Positions 25,086 through 35,433 of a DNA stretch of 64,000 nucleotides are shown here, piece after piece. A program made the position numbers and the translations under genes. The stretch is from positions 67,077-131,076 of the forward strand of contig CAYWTB010000002.1 of assembly GCA_964461135.1 (NCBI GenBank), written 5' to 3'. Below the pieces are notes generated by a model. It was not told the DNA's origin. It searched no databases and worked only from the letters and a program-made list of their open reading frames with translations. Every line of letters starts with the position of its first letter. The stretch's first letter is position 1. The DNA is from RQOF01 sp964461135. Lineage in GTDB: Bacteria > Calditrichota > Calditrichia > RBG-13-44-9.

Positions 25086-25673
25086 ATGCGACCAACACCC
25101 CAACTTGTTGTTCTATCCTCTCCTTCCGGTGGTGGAAAAACCACTATCTGTAAGGCGTTGGTCTCGCAAAATCCTGATTACAAGATATCCGTTTCGGCCA
25201 CAACCCGCCCAGCAAGGGATAACGAATCCAATGGTGTGGATTATCTCTTTTTATCTTCCCAAGAATTCTTTCAGCGCGTAAAAAACGATGAGTTTCTGGA
25301 ATATGAAGAAGTCCATGGAAATTATTACGGTACCCTGAAATCCGATGTGCAGAAACTCCTCGAAGAAGGATATACCGTGATCTTTGATATTGATGTAAAC
25401 GGGGCCTTATCCATTAAGAAGAAATTCCCGGAGGCCATTCTCATTTTTATACGTCCTCCTTCGCTGGCGGAATTAAAACGCCGCTTACGGGCCAGAAAAA
25501 CCGAGGATCCGGACAGTATTGAAAAACGTCTGCAGAGATTACCCCGGGAATATGCCAAAGCAAAGTTTTTTGATTATGATATTGTGAATGAAGAACTGAA
25601 AAAAACCATCGATCAGGTTCAGCAAATTATTGAAACGCATCAGAGAAGGGAAACCTATGTTTCCAATTCATAA
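25086..25673 (+). CDS. gmk: Guanylate kinase
   Basis: A 195-aa P-loop kinase with SSPSGGGKTT at residues 11-20, the GMP-binding segment (SATTRPAR and GVDYLF) and the lid region RLRARKTEDPDSIEKRL. It phosphorylates GMP to GDP using ATP. AAAAGGA precedes the ATG. coaBC overlaps its end by 17 bp. The rpoZ gene that often follows gmk is absent here. Confidence 0.97.
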   Translation: MRPTPQLVVLSSPSGGGKTTICKALVSQNPDYKISVSATTRPARDNESNGVDYLFLSSQEFFQRVKNDEFLEYEEVHGNYYGTLKSDVQKLLEEGYTVIFDIDVNGALSIKKKFPEAILIFIRPPSLAELKRRLRARKTEDPDSIEKRLQRLPREYAKAKFFDYDIVNEELKKTIDQVQQIIETHQRRETYVSNS

Positions 25674-26868
25674 ATTCATAAATAAACATATTCTGGTGGG
25701 CGTCACCGGAGGCATAGCCGCCTACAAGACAGCAGAACTCATCCGCTATCTGGTAACTCAAAAGGCTGAGGTGAGGGTGATAATGACCGGGGCAGCCGAA
25801 AAATTTATTACACCGCTTACACTGGAAACCTTGTCACAGAATCCCGTTGATGTGGAGATGTTTCCCCGGAGTGATTTTTCCGGAACACATCATATCCGGC
25901 TGGCGGACTGGGCAGAGGCAGCCATCATCGTTCCGGCCTCCTTTAATGTTATCGGAAAGCTTCATGCCGGAATTGCCGATGACCTGCTGACCACGGTCTG
26001 GGCCGCAGTCCATTGTCCCACTGTCATTGCGCCAGCCATGAACGTTCATATGTGGAACAATCCGGTTGTGCAGAGAAATATCAGGGAATTAAAGTCCATG
26101 GGATACCTCTTTTGTCCGCCAGGGGAAGGATTTCTGGCGGAAGGATACAGCGGGAAGGGCCGGCTTGCTCCGCCGGAACATCTTATCCAGTATCTTTACC
26201 GGGCTATACATCCGGATCCCAACAGTCTCAGTGGTAAAAAAGTGCTCATTACAGCCGGCAGAACTGAAGAACCTATTGACCCTGTTCGCATCATCAGCAA
26301 CCGTTCATCCGGAAAAATGGGGCTGGCTATGGCGTGGGAAGCATTCGCCCGTGGAGCACAGGTTACTTTAATACACGGCCCTATGGATCTGCAACTGCCG
26401 GCCGAAATTGAATGCATTCGGGTAAGCACCGCCCAGGATATGTTTGAAGCGGTTAAGACACATTTCCCGGCTAAAAACATATATGTGAGCAGTGCTGCAG
26501 TGGCTGATTATTCGCCTTCACGGCCCCTGAACAGGAAAATTAAAAAACAGAATCAGGATCTGAACATAGACCTCAAACCTACCAAGGATATATTGAAGCA
26601 TTGCGGGGAAAACCGGGATATAGACCAGGTACTTATCGGATTCGCACTGGAGACAGACACACCCGAAGAAATGGGATTAAAGAAACTTAAGGAAAAGAAG
26701 CTGGATATGATAGTAATTAATAATCCAAAAGAGAAGGGTGCCGCTTTCAATTCGGATACTAATGTGGTTACCCTCATACACAAAAATGGTATACAGGAAA
26801 AGATATCCATACGGCCGAAAGTGGATGTTGCTTTTCAGATTTTTGAATTTTTGCTGAATAATTCATAA
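25657..26868 (+). CDS. coaBC: Bifunctional phosphopantothenoylcysteine decarboxylase / phosphopantothenate-cysteine ligase
   Basis: A 403-aa two-domain enzyme. The N-terminal flavin domain has GVTGGIAAYKT, the catalytic-type AD(W/A) region and PAMNVHMWNNP; the C-terminal ligase has KKVLITAGRTEEPIDPVRIISNRSSGKMG-type signature (seen from about residue 200) and the ADYSPS and KLKKKK-like segments. It makes 4'-phosphopantetheine from 4'-phosphopantothenate for coenzyme A. The start at 25657 is preferred over 25630 because GAGAAGGGA lies just before it. Confidence 0.95.
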   Translation: MFPIHKFINKHILVGVTGGIAAYKTAELIRYLVTQKAEVRVIMTGAAEKFITPLTLETLSQNPVDVEMFPRSDFSGTHHIRLADWAEAAIIVPASFNVIGKLHAGIADDLLTTVWAAVHCPTVIAPAMNVHMWNNPVVQRNIRELKSMGYLFCPPGEGFLAEGYSGKGRLAPPEHLIQYLYRAIHPDPNSLSGKKVLITAGRTEEPIDPVRIISNRSSGKMGLAMAWEAFARGAQVTLIHGPMDLQLPAEIECIRVSTAQDMFEAVKTHFPAKNIYVSSAAVADYSPSRPLNRKIKKQNQDLNIDLKPTKDILKHCGENRDIDQVLIGFALETDTPEEMGLKKLKEKKLDMIVINNPKEKGAAFNSDTNVVTLIHKNGIQEKISIRPKVDVAFQIFEFLLNNS

Positions 26869-26960
26869 TATTTTTTCATTCATGGAATTTCTCCAATCGC
26901 CGATTGTAAATGGTTCGGCCATTATGTAAATTCCAGCATTAATTATCATGCATTTATAAT

Positions 26961-27716
26961 ATGAGAAGTTCACTTCGCGACAAAATCATTATTTTTTTGA
27001 AGGAATACCGGGATCTCTACGGAAACGAAATTTACGTAGATGAAAAGCGATTGGGGGACTTGAAAAAAAAAGTTTCCCGGATCTCGTCGCCGGTTCCACG
27101 CATATCTCAAACCCGGCAATTAAAAGAACGGAAGGATAATACTGTACAGGTTATGCCCGAAACACCCTTATGGAACTTTATGAGGCAGATTAAAGATTGC
27201 ACCAAATGTCCCCTGAAGGATTCCAGAAGCCATTTTGTATTTGGTGAAGGTAATGAACATGCTGACATCATGTTCATCGGAGAAGCTCCCGGTGCAGAAG
27301 AAGACCGTACTGGCCGGCCTTTTGTGGGCCGGGCCGGTCAATTGCTGAATAAATTGCTTAGCCATATTAAGATTGAACGGGAAGATGTTTTTATCACCAA
27401 TATTCTAAAATGCCGCCCTCCCAGCAACCGGGATCCCCTGCCCAACGAAGTTGAGGAGTGCCTTCCCTATCTCAATAAACAGATTGAACTGATTCAACCT
27501 AAAATAATTGTGGCCCTGGGGCGTATAGCAGCCCAGAATCTGCTGAACACCACTGCGCCACTGAAACAGTTGCGGGAACGCTTGTGGCAGTATAAGGGCG
27601 TGAATCTCATTGTTACTTACCATCCCGCGGCTATCCTTCGCAACATGGGTTTACTGGATACCGCCATCCAGGATTTCAAATTTATGTATAATACTTATCA
27701 ACAGATGACCAAATAG
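26961..27716 (+). CDS. Type 4 (iron-sulfur) uracil-DNA glycosylase
   Basis: A 251-aa protein with the family 4 motifs: iron-sulfur cysteines C80, C83, C151 and C167; the catalytic motif GEAPGAEED at 108-116; and the late VTYHPAAILRN. It removes uracil from DNA. The first 70 residues are a basic, poorly conserved extension, as often seen when such proteins are fused to a helical leader. It lies between coaBC and dnaB, 18 bp from dnaB. No clear ribosome site precedes the ATG. Confidence 0.93.
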   Translation: MRSSLRDKIIIFLKEYRDLYGNEIYVDEKRLGDLKKKVSRISSPVPRISQTRQLKERKDNTVQVMPETPLWNFMRQIKDCTKCPLKDSRSHFVFGEGNEHADIMFIGEAPGAEEDRTGRPFVGRAGQLLNKLLSHIKIEREDVFITNILKCRPPSNRDPLPNEVEECLPYLNKQIELIQPKIIVALGRIAAQNLLNTTAPLKQLRERLWQYKGVNLIVTYHPAAILRNMGLLDTAIQDFKFMYNTYQQMTK

Positions 27717-27734
27717 TATTAAGGGGAGAATATA

Positions 27735-29165
27735 ATGGCCCGAGGTAAAAAGAAAAATGAACTGATCTTATCAGAGGATTTACTGGATAAAGGTATGCGG
27801 GTTCCTCCCCAGGCTCTGGAGGTTGAGAAATCCGTCCTGGGAGCCATGATGCTGGACAAGGAAGCGGTAGGAATATCCATAGAAAATATCGATGAAACCA
27901 TCTTTTACCGAGATTCACATCGTAATATTTTTCAGGCTATGGTATCCCTTTATGATAAGAACGAACCCATAGATGTAATTACCTTATCGGAAGAACTAAA
28001 AAAACGAAATGAGTTGGAGCAGGTCGGGGGAACGTATTATTTAACGGAGCTGGCCGCCAGTGTTCCGTCCGCGGCAAATATAGAATATCACCTGAACATC
28101 ATCCGGGATAAATCCATTTTACGGCAGTTAATTGTGGTCTGCAGTTCCATTATAAAATCGGCATATGATGAGTCGGATAATGCCGAGAAAATTCTTGATA
28201 TCGCCGAAGGAGAAGTACTGGGCATTTCTCAAACCACCCGGCAGAAGAGTTATGAATGGGTTAAACCTCTCATTACGGCTGCCATTCAGGAGATGGAAAG
28301 GCTGCATAAAACTTCCCAAGAGGTGATTATCGGAGTACCATCCGGTTATCATGATCTGGATAATATTCTGGCCGGCTTCCAGCGGTCCGATCTCATTGTA
28401 CTGGCCGGACGACCCTCCATGGGGAAAACTGCCTTCGCGCTTAACCTGGCGCGCAACGCGGCGGTAGATCATCACATTCCGGTTGGATTTTTCAGTCTTG
28501 AAATGAGCAATCAGCAACTGGTGCAGCGCCTGTTATGTGCCGAATCCGAGATCGATTCGCAAAGGCTCCGCACCGGACGACTCAAAGAAGCAGAGTGGCC
28601 AAAACTATCGCGCCGCATCGGGCGGCTGGTAGAAGCACCCATCTACGTCGATGATACACCTGCCATGGATATCCTGAAATTACGGGCCAGAGCACGGCGT
28701 ATGGCGGTCGAGAAAAAGGTGGGAATGATTCTGGTGGATTATATGCAGCTGATGGAAGCTCCGCGGGGAATGGACAGCCGGCAACAGGAAATTTCCTATA
28801 TATCCCGCTCCCTGAAGACTCTGGCCAAGGAACTGAAAATTCCTGTAGTTGCTTTATCCCAGCTCTCACGGGCGGTGGAAATGAGAGAATGGAAACGCCC
28901 TGCCCTGGCCGACCTGCGTGAATCCGGGGCCATCGAACAGGATGCTGATGTCGTAATGTTTGTTTACCGACCCGAATTGTATGGAATTCCCAATTTCGAT
29001 GATCATGATAAGACTCCCACTGAAAATATGGTGGAAATCATTGTGGGAAAACACAGAAACGGCCCAACCGGTTCCATCAAACTGGTTTTTATGAAAAATT
29101 ACGGCAAATTTGCGGACCGCGCCCGTTATGAAATGGACACCATTCCCCAGGAGGCCGGATTCTGA
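27735..29165 (+). CDS. dnaB: Replicative DNA helicase DnaB
   Basis: A 476-aa hexameric helicase: N-terminal DnaB domain (PPQALEVEKSVLGAMMLD at 24-41), then the RecA-like domain with Walker A GRPSMGKT at 225-232, Walker B ILVDYMQLM near 333 and DLRESGAIEQDADV near 395. It unwinds the parental strands at the chromosomal fork. No intein is present, unlike the helicase at the left end of the window. AGGGGAGA precedes the ATG. Confidence 0.97.
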   Translation: MARGKKKNELILSEDLLDKGMRVPPQALEVEKSVLGAMMLDKEAVGISIENIDETIFYRDSHRNIFQAMVSLYDKNEPIDVITLSEELKKRNELEQVGGTYYLTELAASVPSAANIEYHLNIIRDKSILRQLIVVCSSIIKSAYDESDNAEKILDIAEGEVLGISQTTRQKSYEWVKPLITAAIQEMERLHKTSQEVIIGVPSGYHDLDNILAGFQRSDLIVLAGRPSMGKTAFALNLARNAAVDHHIPVGFFSLEMSNQQLVQRLLCAESEIDSQRLRTGRLKEAEWPKLSRRIGRLVEAPIYVDDTPAMDILKLRARARRMAVEKKVGMILVDYMQLMEAPRGMDSRQQEISYISRSLKTLAKELKIPVVALSQLSRAVEMREWKRPALADLRESGAIEQDADVVMFVYRPELYGIPNFDDHDKTPTENMVEIIVGKHRNGPTGSIKLVFMKNYGKFADRARYEMDTIPQEAGF

Positions 29166-29283
29166 ACAGATCCTGAGGGCATGACTTTGATGGTCAAAAT
29201 ACATCTATGGTCCGAATTCCTTAATTTTTTTGCTAAGAATTTTAACTTAAATAATAAAATAAACCAATCTAGGGAGAAACCTG

Positions 29284-32200
29284 ATGAAAGATATAACATT
29301 AATTCTAATCCTGTTATTTTTCTTCACTGGGATTCAGGCAGATACCCGATTGCTGAGATTTCCGGCCATTTATGACGATCAGATACTGTTCACCTATGCA
29401 GGCGATCTTTACACGGTGGCAGACACCGGCGGTATTGCCCGCAAGCTGACGTCTTCCATTGGATTCGAAATGTTCGCCAGATTTTCGCCGGATGGCAAAC
29501 AAATCGCATTCTCCGGCCAGTACGATGGAAATACCGAAGTATACCTGATGCCTGCTGATGGCGGGCAGCCTGTACGGCTATCCTATACTGCCACACTCTC
29601 GCGCGATGATGTTTCGGACCGTATGGGCCCCAATAATATCGTAATGGGCTGGACGCCCGATGGAAATAACATCATTTTCCGCTCTCGCCGGAACAGCTGG
29701 GATCCATTTGTAGGTCAACTGTTGCTGATATCTCCCCGGGGAGGAATGTCACGCCAGCTTCCACTGCCGGAGGGGGGATTCTGTTCTTATTCACCGGACA
29801 GGACTAAACTGGCCTACAACCGCATTTTTCGGGAGTTCCGTACCTGGAAAAGATACCGGGGCGGGATGGCGGATGATGTATGGATTTATGATTTTAATAC
29901 CAGGCAGATCCGGAACATAACCAACAATCCGGCCCAGGATATTATTCCCATGTGGCATGGAAACAATGTTTATTTTCTCTCAGACCGTGATGAGCAGAAA
30001 CGAATGAACCTGTATGTATATGATACCACCAGCGAAGAGACCCGCAAACTAACCAATTTCATCGATTTTGATATCAAATTCCCCTCCATCGGCGAAAAGG
30101 CAATTGTATTTGAAAATGGCGGATATATTTACCGGTTCGATCTGCAGAATGAGGCCAATAAGAAAGTAAGCATCACAGTGGCCAATGATATGATTTACGG
30201 GCGTAATGAGATTAAGGATGTCAGCAAGGAAATCACCAATTATGAAATATCACCCAATGGTAAACGGGCACTATTTGGAGCCAGGGGGGACATATTCACC
30301 GTTCCGGCCTCCGAAGGTCAGACGCGCAATCTGACTCAGACCTCCGGTGTTCATGAGCGTAATTCCAAATGGTCGACGGACGGGCAATGGATTGCTTTTG
30401 TTTCCGATGCCAGCGGAGAGGATGAAATCACCATCCTGAAACCGGGAGGGGGCAATGAACCCATCCAGATAACCACGGGTGGGGTAGCCTATAAATACCA
30501 GCCATACTGGTCACCGGACAGTAAAAAACTGTTATGGGCTGACCGGCTGCAACGCCTGCGTTACGTGGATATAGATAGCAGAAAAATCACAGAAGTTGCC
30601 AAATCCGAGGTGTGGGAAATACGCGATTACTGCTGGTCCCCTGACAGCCGATGGATTGCATATGCCAAACAGGACCTTTCAGGTATGGATATTTTAAATA
30701 TCTATTCACTCGATAATAACCTGACTTATCCGGTTACCACAAACTGGTATGATTCATATAGGCCGGCCTTCAGCGCCGATGGCAAATATCTGTATTTTAC
30801 CTCGGAGCGGGACTTTAATCCCATCTATAGTGAAACAGAATGGAATAATGCCTATATCGATATGCAGAGGATCTACCTGGTTACCCTGGCGAAGGATTTA
30901 AAATCCTCTTTCGAACCGAAGAGCGACGAAGTGGAATTAAAAAAAGAGAATGAGAAAAAAAAGGAAAAAGCAAAATCCGGTAAAATTGTGGTAAAAGTTG
31001 ATCCGGACGGCATTGAAAAACGGATTATCGGTTTACCCATCCAGGCATCGCAGTACCGCCATATTACAGCCCTGGAAAGTACTGTTTATTATATCCGCCA
31101 GGGTTACAGAGAAAAAAAGGCTCAGCTGCTGCTGTTCGATCTGGCTGAAAAAAAAGAAATAGAGCTGGGACAATTTGATGGTTACGAGATTTCTGCAGAT
31201 CAGAAAAAAATGATAGTGGGAAAGAATATGACCTATGCGATCATTGATCTCCCAAAATCTACAATTGAGATCAAAAAGAATTTGGATATTACAGGTATGA
31301 AGATGAACCTGGAGCGGGAAGCGGAATGGATGCAGATTTTCAGGGAATGCTGGCGCCAGATGAGGGATTACTATTATGCACCGAATATGGCTGGAGTTGA
31401 CTGGAAAGCCATCGAAGAAAAATATCAGCCCCTGGTTCCTTTTGTAAAGCAAAGAGCGGATCTCACCTTCATCATTGGTGAGATGATCGGAGAACTAAGT
31501 ACCGGACATACTTATGTTGGCGGAGGCGATGAGCCGGAAGTGAAACGCATTAAAACCGGACTGCTGGGAGCCGTTATGAATAGGGATCTATCCAGCGGTT
31601 ACTACCGGATAGATAAAATACTGACTGGCGCCAACTGGGATACCACAATGCGCTCCCCTCTCACCGAGATCGGAGTGGATGTGAAAGAAGGAGATTATAT
31701 TCTGGCAGTGGACGAGAAGCCCTGCAATAAGATGAATAATATTTATGAAGCACTGGTAAATAAAGCCGATAAACAGGTAAAGCTGCGAGTCAACAGTCAG
31801 CCCAGTGAAAAGGGCAGCCGGGAAGTGACAGTTATTCCTATCAGTGATGAATCCCCACTCTATTATCACGACTGGGTACAGGGAAATATCAAGAAAGTAA
31901 ATGAGGCTACAGATGGAAAGGTCGGGTATGTTCACATTCCGGATATGGGAACTGATGGACTCAATGCTTTTGCAAAACATTTTTACCCACAGCTCAGGAG
32001 AAAAGCTCTGATTGTAGATGTACGGGATAACGGTGGAGGTAATGTATCACCCATAATTATTGAGCGGCTGCACCGGCAGATACAAATGATTGAAAAGGCC
32101 CGTAACAGCCTCCCGGACATCGATCCTCATGCCATGGTCTGGGGACCGAAGGTATGCCTTATGAACGAATATTCCGCTTCCGACGGTGATATTTTTCCTT

Positions 32201-32520
32201 ACCGTTTCCGGAAACTTAACATGGGAAAGCTGATCGGGCGCCGGACCTGGGGAGGGGTAGTAGGTATCCGTGAAACCCTGCCCCTGGTGGACGGAGGTTA
32301 TCTGAATAAACCGGAATTCGCCAGCTATAATGTAGAAGGGACCAAATGGATAATTGAAGGTCATGGTGTAGATCCAGACATATATGTTGATAATGATCCG
32401 GCAAAACAGTATGAAGGCATAGACCAGCAACTGAATAAAGCCATTAAAGTGATACTGGAGGAATTAAAAACCCAGGAAAAAACCATCCCGCCACCACCGC
32501 CATATCCGGGGGAAAAGTAG
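29284..32520 (+). CDS. Tricorn-like S41 serine protease
   Basis: A 1078-aa secreted or periplasmic protease. A signal peptide occupies about 1-19. Two beta-propeller regions follow, made of WD40/TolB-like repeats (FSPDGKQIAF, WTPDGNNIIF, WSPDSKKLLW and others). Then come a charged linker near 545-570, a core helical domain with GHTYVGGGDEP (catalytic-type His), a PDZ domain near 800-850, and the S41 catalytic domain with NEYSASDGD carrying the nucleophilic serine and EGHGVDPDI. Tricorn degrades peptides after other proteases; here export suggests envelope peptide turnover. The length is normal for Tricorn. GGGAGAAA precedes the ATG. Confidence 0.9.
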   Translation: MKDITLILILLFFFTGIQADTRLLRFPAIYDDQILFTYAGDLYTVADTGGIARKLTSSIGFEMFARFSPDGKQIAFSGQYDGNTEVYLMPADGGQPVRLSYTATLSRDDVSDRMGPNNIVMGWTPDGNNIIFRSRRNSWDPFVGQLLLISPRGGMSRQLPLPEGGFCSYSPDRTKLAYNRIFREFRTWKRYRGGMADDVWIYDFNTRQIRNITNNPAQDIIPMWHGNNVYFLSDRDEQKRMNLYVYDTTSEETRKLTNFIDFDIKFPSIGEKAIVFENGGYIYRFDLQNEANKKVSITVANDMIYGRNEIKDVSKEITNYEISPNGKRALFGARGDIFTVPASEGQTRNLTQTSGVHERNSKWSTDGQWIAFVSDASGEDEITILKPGGGNEPIQITTGGVAYKYQPYWSPDSKKLLWADRLQRLRYVDIDSRKITEVAKSEVWEIRDYCWSPDSRWIAYAKQDLSGMDILNIYSLDNNLTYPVTTNWYDSYRPAFSADGKYLYFTSERDFNPIYSETEWNNAYIDMQRIYLVTLAKDLKSSFEPKSDEVELKKENEKKKEKAKSGKIVVKVDPDGIEKRIIGLPIQASQYRHITALESTVYYIRQGYREKKAQLLLFDLAEKKEIELGQFDGYEISADQKKMIVGKNMTYAIIDLPKSTIEIKKNLDITGMKMNLEREAEWMQIFRECWRQMRDYYYAPNMAGVDWKAIEEKYQPLVPFVKQRADLTFIIGEMIGELSTGHTYVGGGDEPEVKRIKTGLLGAVMNRDLSSGYYRIDKILTGANWDTTMRSPLTEIGVDVKEGDYILAVDEKPCNKMNNIYEALVNKADKQVKLRVNSQPSEKGSREVTVIPISDESPLYYHDWVQGNIKKVNEATDGKVGYVHIPDMGTDGLNAFAKHFYPQLRRKALIVDVRDNGGGNVSPIIIERLHRQIQMIEKARNSLPDIDPHAMVWGPKVCLMNEYSASDGDIFPYRFRKLNMGKLIGRRTWGGVVGIRETLPLVDGGYLNKPEFASYNVEGTKWIIEGHGVDPDIYVDNDPAKQYEGIDQQLNKAIKVILEELKTQEKTIPPPPPYPGEK

Positions 32521-32679
32521 GATTCGGGAGGAAACTAATGGCGGAGAGGGGTTTAGGGTTTAGGGTTGGGTTGTCCCCGGGATAATAACTCTCTCCGGTC
32601 GTCTCGTCGGGAAGCCTTGGGCTTTGCACCTTAAGCCTTTCTCTTTCCTCTTTCTGATTTTTTGTTAGAAAACCACATA

Positions 32680-33738
32680 TTAAAGTATTTCTTCCACAGG
32701 CAATACACCGATGAACTGTCTTTCCGGATCAAGGAAATATAACTTATTGCTGTGGAATCTGATTTGGCTAACCGTAAGCGACGGCACCGGTTTTCCATCC
32801 GATTCAGTTAAAGATGATAAATCCAGTTTTTTAAAGATCCTGTAATTGTGATAATACAGAGCATTACAAAAAAAATCAAAATAATTGTATGGCCCATTTC
32901 CATAGGAAAAAGAAATATTTTGGATAGTCTCACCATTAAAATCTAGTATCAGTAAATGCTGATTGCCGTCTTCGTTAGAATAGTATGATACAAAAACATA
33001 AATACTGTCACAGGCCATTCCGGAAAAAAAGTTTTTGTCCGGATCGAACAGGGACCATTCGGCATCACTGGAATCGACAGAAAAATTATATCTCCGGACA
33101 GATCCGGGCCATCCCCCGGTAAAAAGATAATCTTTATTCCCAGCGAGATATCTACCACCGATACTGCCGGGTAATATCAGTAGATCACAGGATTTGGGAT
33201 TAAAAACTGAAATTCCGCCGGCTGAGGATGTGAAATATACTGCACTATCCAGCACCACAAAATTATAAATATCCTGTCCGGTAATATCATAAAGCCTGGC
33301 AAAAATTTCGGTATCGGCATATGGAAATTTATACATGGATACCAGGGTATCAATATCGATGAAGGTTGTATCTCTTAACCACCATCGGGTGGTAAAATGG
33401 TAAACCCTGACAAAATTTTCATAGACATTCACCGGAAAAGAAAAATGTATGGAATATTCGTTACCGGATTTAACATATACCGGAGCCTGAGAATTATCCG
33501 GAACAAAGCTGCCGGTAATTTTCCGCCCGATCTGAATGGAATCGATCAACATCTCTTTGATAGTGGCATCAGGTGAATTTTCTACCATCAGGCTGTCATA
33601 ATCTTCCAACCGAATATTTATTAATTCTTTTAATGATTCCTGAAGTGAGGTATGCATCGGCGCCGGCCCGGTTAATTTTTCGGTGCAGGAGAAATTTATA
33701 ATTATAAAAACAGTCATCAATAATTTAATCCATTTCAT
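32680..33738 (-). CDS. Lipoprotein of an unnamed paralogous family (propeller-like), copy B
   Basis: A 352-aa protein with a short signal and lipobox ending FSC at about residue 18. The N-terminal third resembles the adjacent copy A (an ELxxLxxIxxxxYxSxM helix, then a beta-rich segment with YHFTTRWWLRDT). The C-terminal part has repeated short beta strands with YF, GG and LD turns, suggesting a propeller. Its ATG overlaps the stop of copy A by four bases, so the two are coupled. No function is known; both are likely envelope-anchored binding proteins. Confidence 0.75.
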   Translation of the reverse strand: MKWIKLLMTVFIIINFSCTEKLTGPAPMHTSLQESLKELINIRLEDYDSLMVENSPDATIKEMLIDSIQIGRKITGSFVPDNSQAPVYVKSGNEYSIHFSFPVNVYENFVRVYHFTTRWWLRDTTFIDIDTLVSMYKFPYADTEIFARLYDITGQDIYNFVVLDSAVYFTSSAGGISVFNPKSCDLLILPGSIGGRYLAGNKDYLFTGGWPGSVRRYNFSVDSSDAEWSLFDPDKNFFSGMACDSIYVFVSYYSNEDGNQHLLILDFNGETIQNISFSYGNGPYNYFDFFCNALYYHNYRIFKKLDLSSLTESDGKPVPSLTVSQIRFHSNKLYFLDPERQFIGVLPVEEIL

Positions 33739-34913
33739 GGTTTCAGTACCTCCTCATTCTGATCCCGGGGATTCAAATGAGATGGTAAAGGAATTCTTTC
33801 AGTAATCCTCTGAGAAGTAGTGATTCTGCCGGAATCGAACTCCGCTAACGGTATGGTGGAAATCAATTTCCTGTTGTAATCCGTGAAATATAGTTTACCG
33901 TCATAGGCCTGTATACCATCAACAGATTCAGCCGGATAAGGAATTTGTGACAACACTGCTCCCGAAGCCAGATCAATCCGGGTAATTTTATTTAGCCAGT
34001 CATAATTGGTATAAAGCAATCCCTCATTGATAGTAAGATAACGTCCTGAATGAAGTACCGGTTGGTATTCGAGCAGGTTTCCGTCCAGATCATATTTTAA
34101 TAATACAGGTTGTCTGGTATTGCTGTCAAATGAGGCCACATATAAAAAATCATTATAAACTGCCATTCCCAGAATATCTGGGAAAAATTGAGAATAGGGG
34201 TATTTAATCTCCAGATCGAGGGAGTCTTTCATAAAATTATGCCGGAATATTCGGTAATGTTCATCATCCAGATACAGGTATTCCGGATTACCGGCAATGT
34301 GATCCCCGCCCGGAAAATAATATAATATAGTCATCTTCTGAGTATCCAGGTCATATTCTGATACCTCGACCCATCCAAAACAATAAGAATAAAACTTTCT
34401 GCCGATCAGTACAAAATCCTGTACTTGGCTCAGGTACTGATATTCATGAAATGCTTTCAGATTATCGATAAACATTTGGGTGGATGAATAGGGATATTTA
34501 TAAGTCAAAATCAGAGTGTCGAGATCAACATAACCATCTCTTTCCAGAAAAAATCTCAGGGAGAAGAAATATTCCCGCACGCTTTTGTTAAGAATTCTAT
34601 GCGGCATGACAAACGAAAATTCATATTCCCTCTGATTTTTCCGATAAACCGGCGTCACCTGTTCCCTGGTATAGAAGCCGTCCAAATCTTTTTCACCCAG
34701 TTCAATTCTGGAAAACAGTTTTGAATCGAGCCGGGTCCCGCTCCGGTTGGTGATCATCATACTTTCATATCCGGCCATGGTAATATCAACCAGCTGGCTC
34801 AATTCTTCAGAAGAAGGCTTTACCGGAGATTCAGGACTTATAATTTCCTGGTTTTTTTCACAGGTGGTCAACATAACAAAGTAAATTACAAAAAACAGGA
34901 GGGACTTTTTCAT
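33735..34913 (-). CDS. Lipoprotein of an unnamed paralogous family (propeller-like), copy A
   Basis: A 392-aa protein starting MKKSLLFFVIYFVMLTTCE, with the lipobox cysteine near 18. The start at 34913 was chosen because GAGGAGA lies seven bases upstream. The C-terminal half carries propeller-like strands (FLYVASFDS, LLKYDLDGNLLEY, ITRIDLASGAVLSQIPY, GKLYFTDYNRKLISTIP). A third, broken relative lies at 63721-63951. No enzyme motif was seen. Confidence 0.75.
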   Translation of the reverse strand: MKKSLLFFVIYFVMLTTCEKNQEIISPESPVKPSSEELSQLVDITMAGYESMMITNRSGTRLDSKLFSRIELGEKDLDGFYTREQVTPVYRKNQREYEFSFVMPHRILNKSVREYFFSLRFFLERDGYVDLDTLILTYKYPYSSTQMFIDNLKAFHEYQYLSQVQDFVLIGRKFYSYCFGWVEVSEYDLDTQKMTILYYFPGGDHIAGNPEYLYLDDEHYRIFRHNFMKDSLDLEIKYPYSQFFPDILGMAVYNDFLYVASFDSNTRQPVLLKYDLDGNLLEYQPVLHSGRYLTINEGLLYTNYDWLNKITRIDLASGAVLSQIPYPAESVDGIQAYDGKLYFTDYNRKLISTIPLAEFDSGRITTSQRITERIPLPSHLNPRDQNEEVLKP

Positions 34914-35433
34914 TTTAGCTCTCCTCACATATCCGGAAAAATAAAACTGTCTATACCTTATACATCCAAAGTAATTTAAAAGGTAGACAGCTTACACTAC
35001 ATGCCGCTTCATTCGAGAATCTGCCAGAGTCTATATTCAGATCAGCTCTATAAAAAATTTGCCCGGATTCTAGGTGTATAATTTAACCGATAAGAGGAAA
35101 ATTTTCAATTGAAAAATTGTGATTTAAGAATTTGAAATACCACAATTTTTCGGAGTGCATACAGCAGGTTAGGGAGACTGGTACCAAACATAAGACTTTC
35201 TTCCCTTAACTCACACCTGCAAGGATCCGACAGAGGAAAGCTGACAGCTTTTTTAACTGTATAAATATTAACAATATACCGATATTTTCTTCTCCGGGAG
35301 GCGAACTTGCACTACATCCGACGGTTGTTAAAACTCCATGATGTTTAAATTTGCAATCCACCAAAAAATAAAATTTTAAACCGGAGTGCCCGGAAAACTA
35401 AGATTAAACTGTTCGTTCGAAAAAAAATCAAAT
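34914..35433. other. Intergenic stretch with an imperfect long hairpin
   Basis: About 520 bp without a gene. GCAGGT at 35164-35169 pairs with ACCTGC at 35215-35220, and inside them TAGGGA pairs roughly with TCCCTTA, giving an imperfect hairpin. CTTRCACTACAT occurs twice (near 34991 and 35306). Nothing else could be recognised; it may hold decayed sequence. Confidence 0.35.

Noticed and set aside
32530..32575. GGGTTTAGGGTTTAGGG-like telomeric repeat
   Set aside because: Only two to three imperfect units in a short intergenic gap; no sign of a chromosome end or array.
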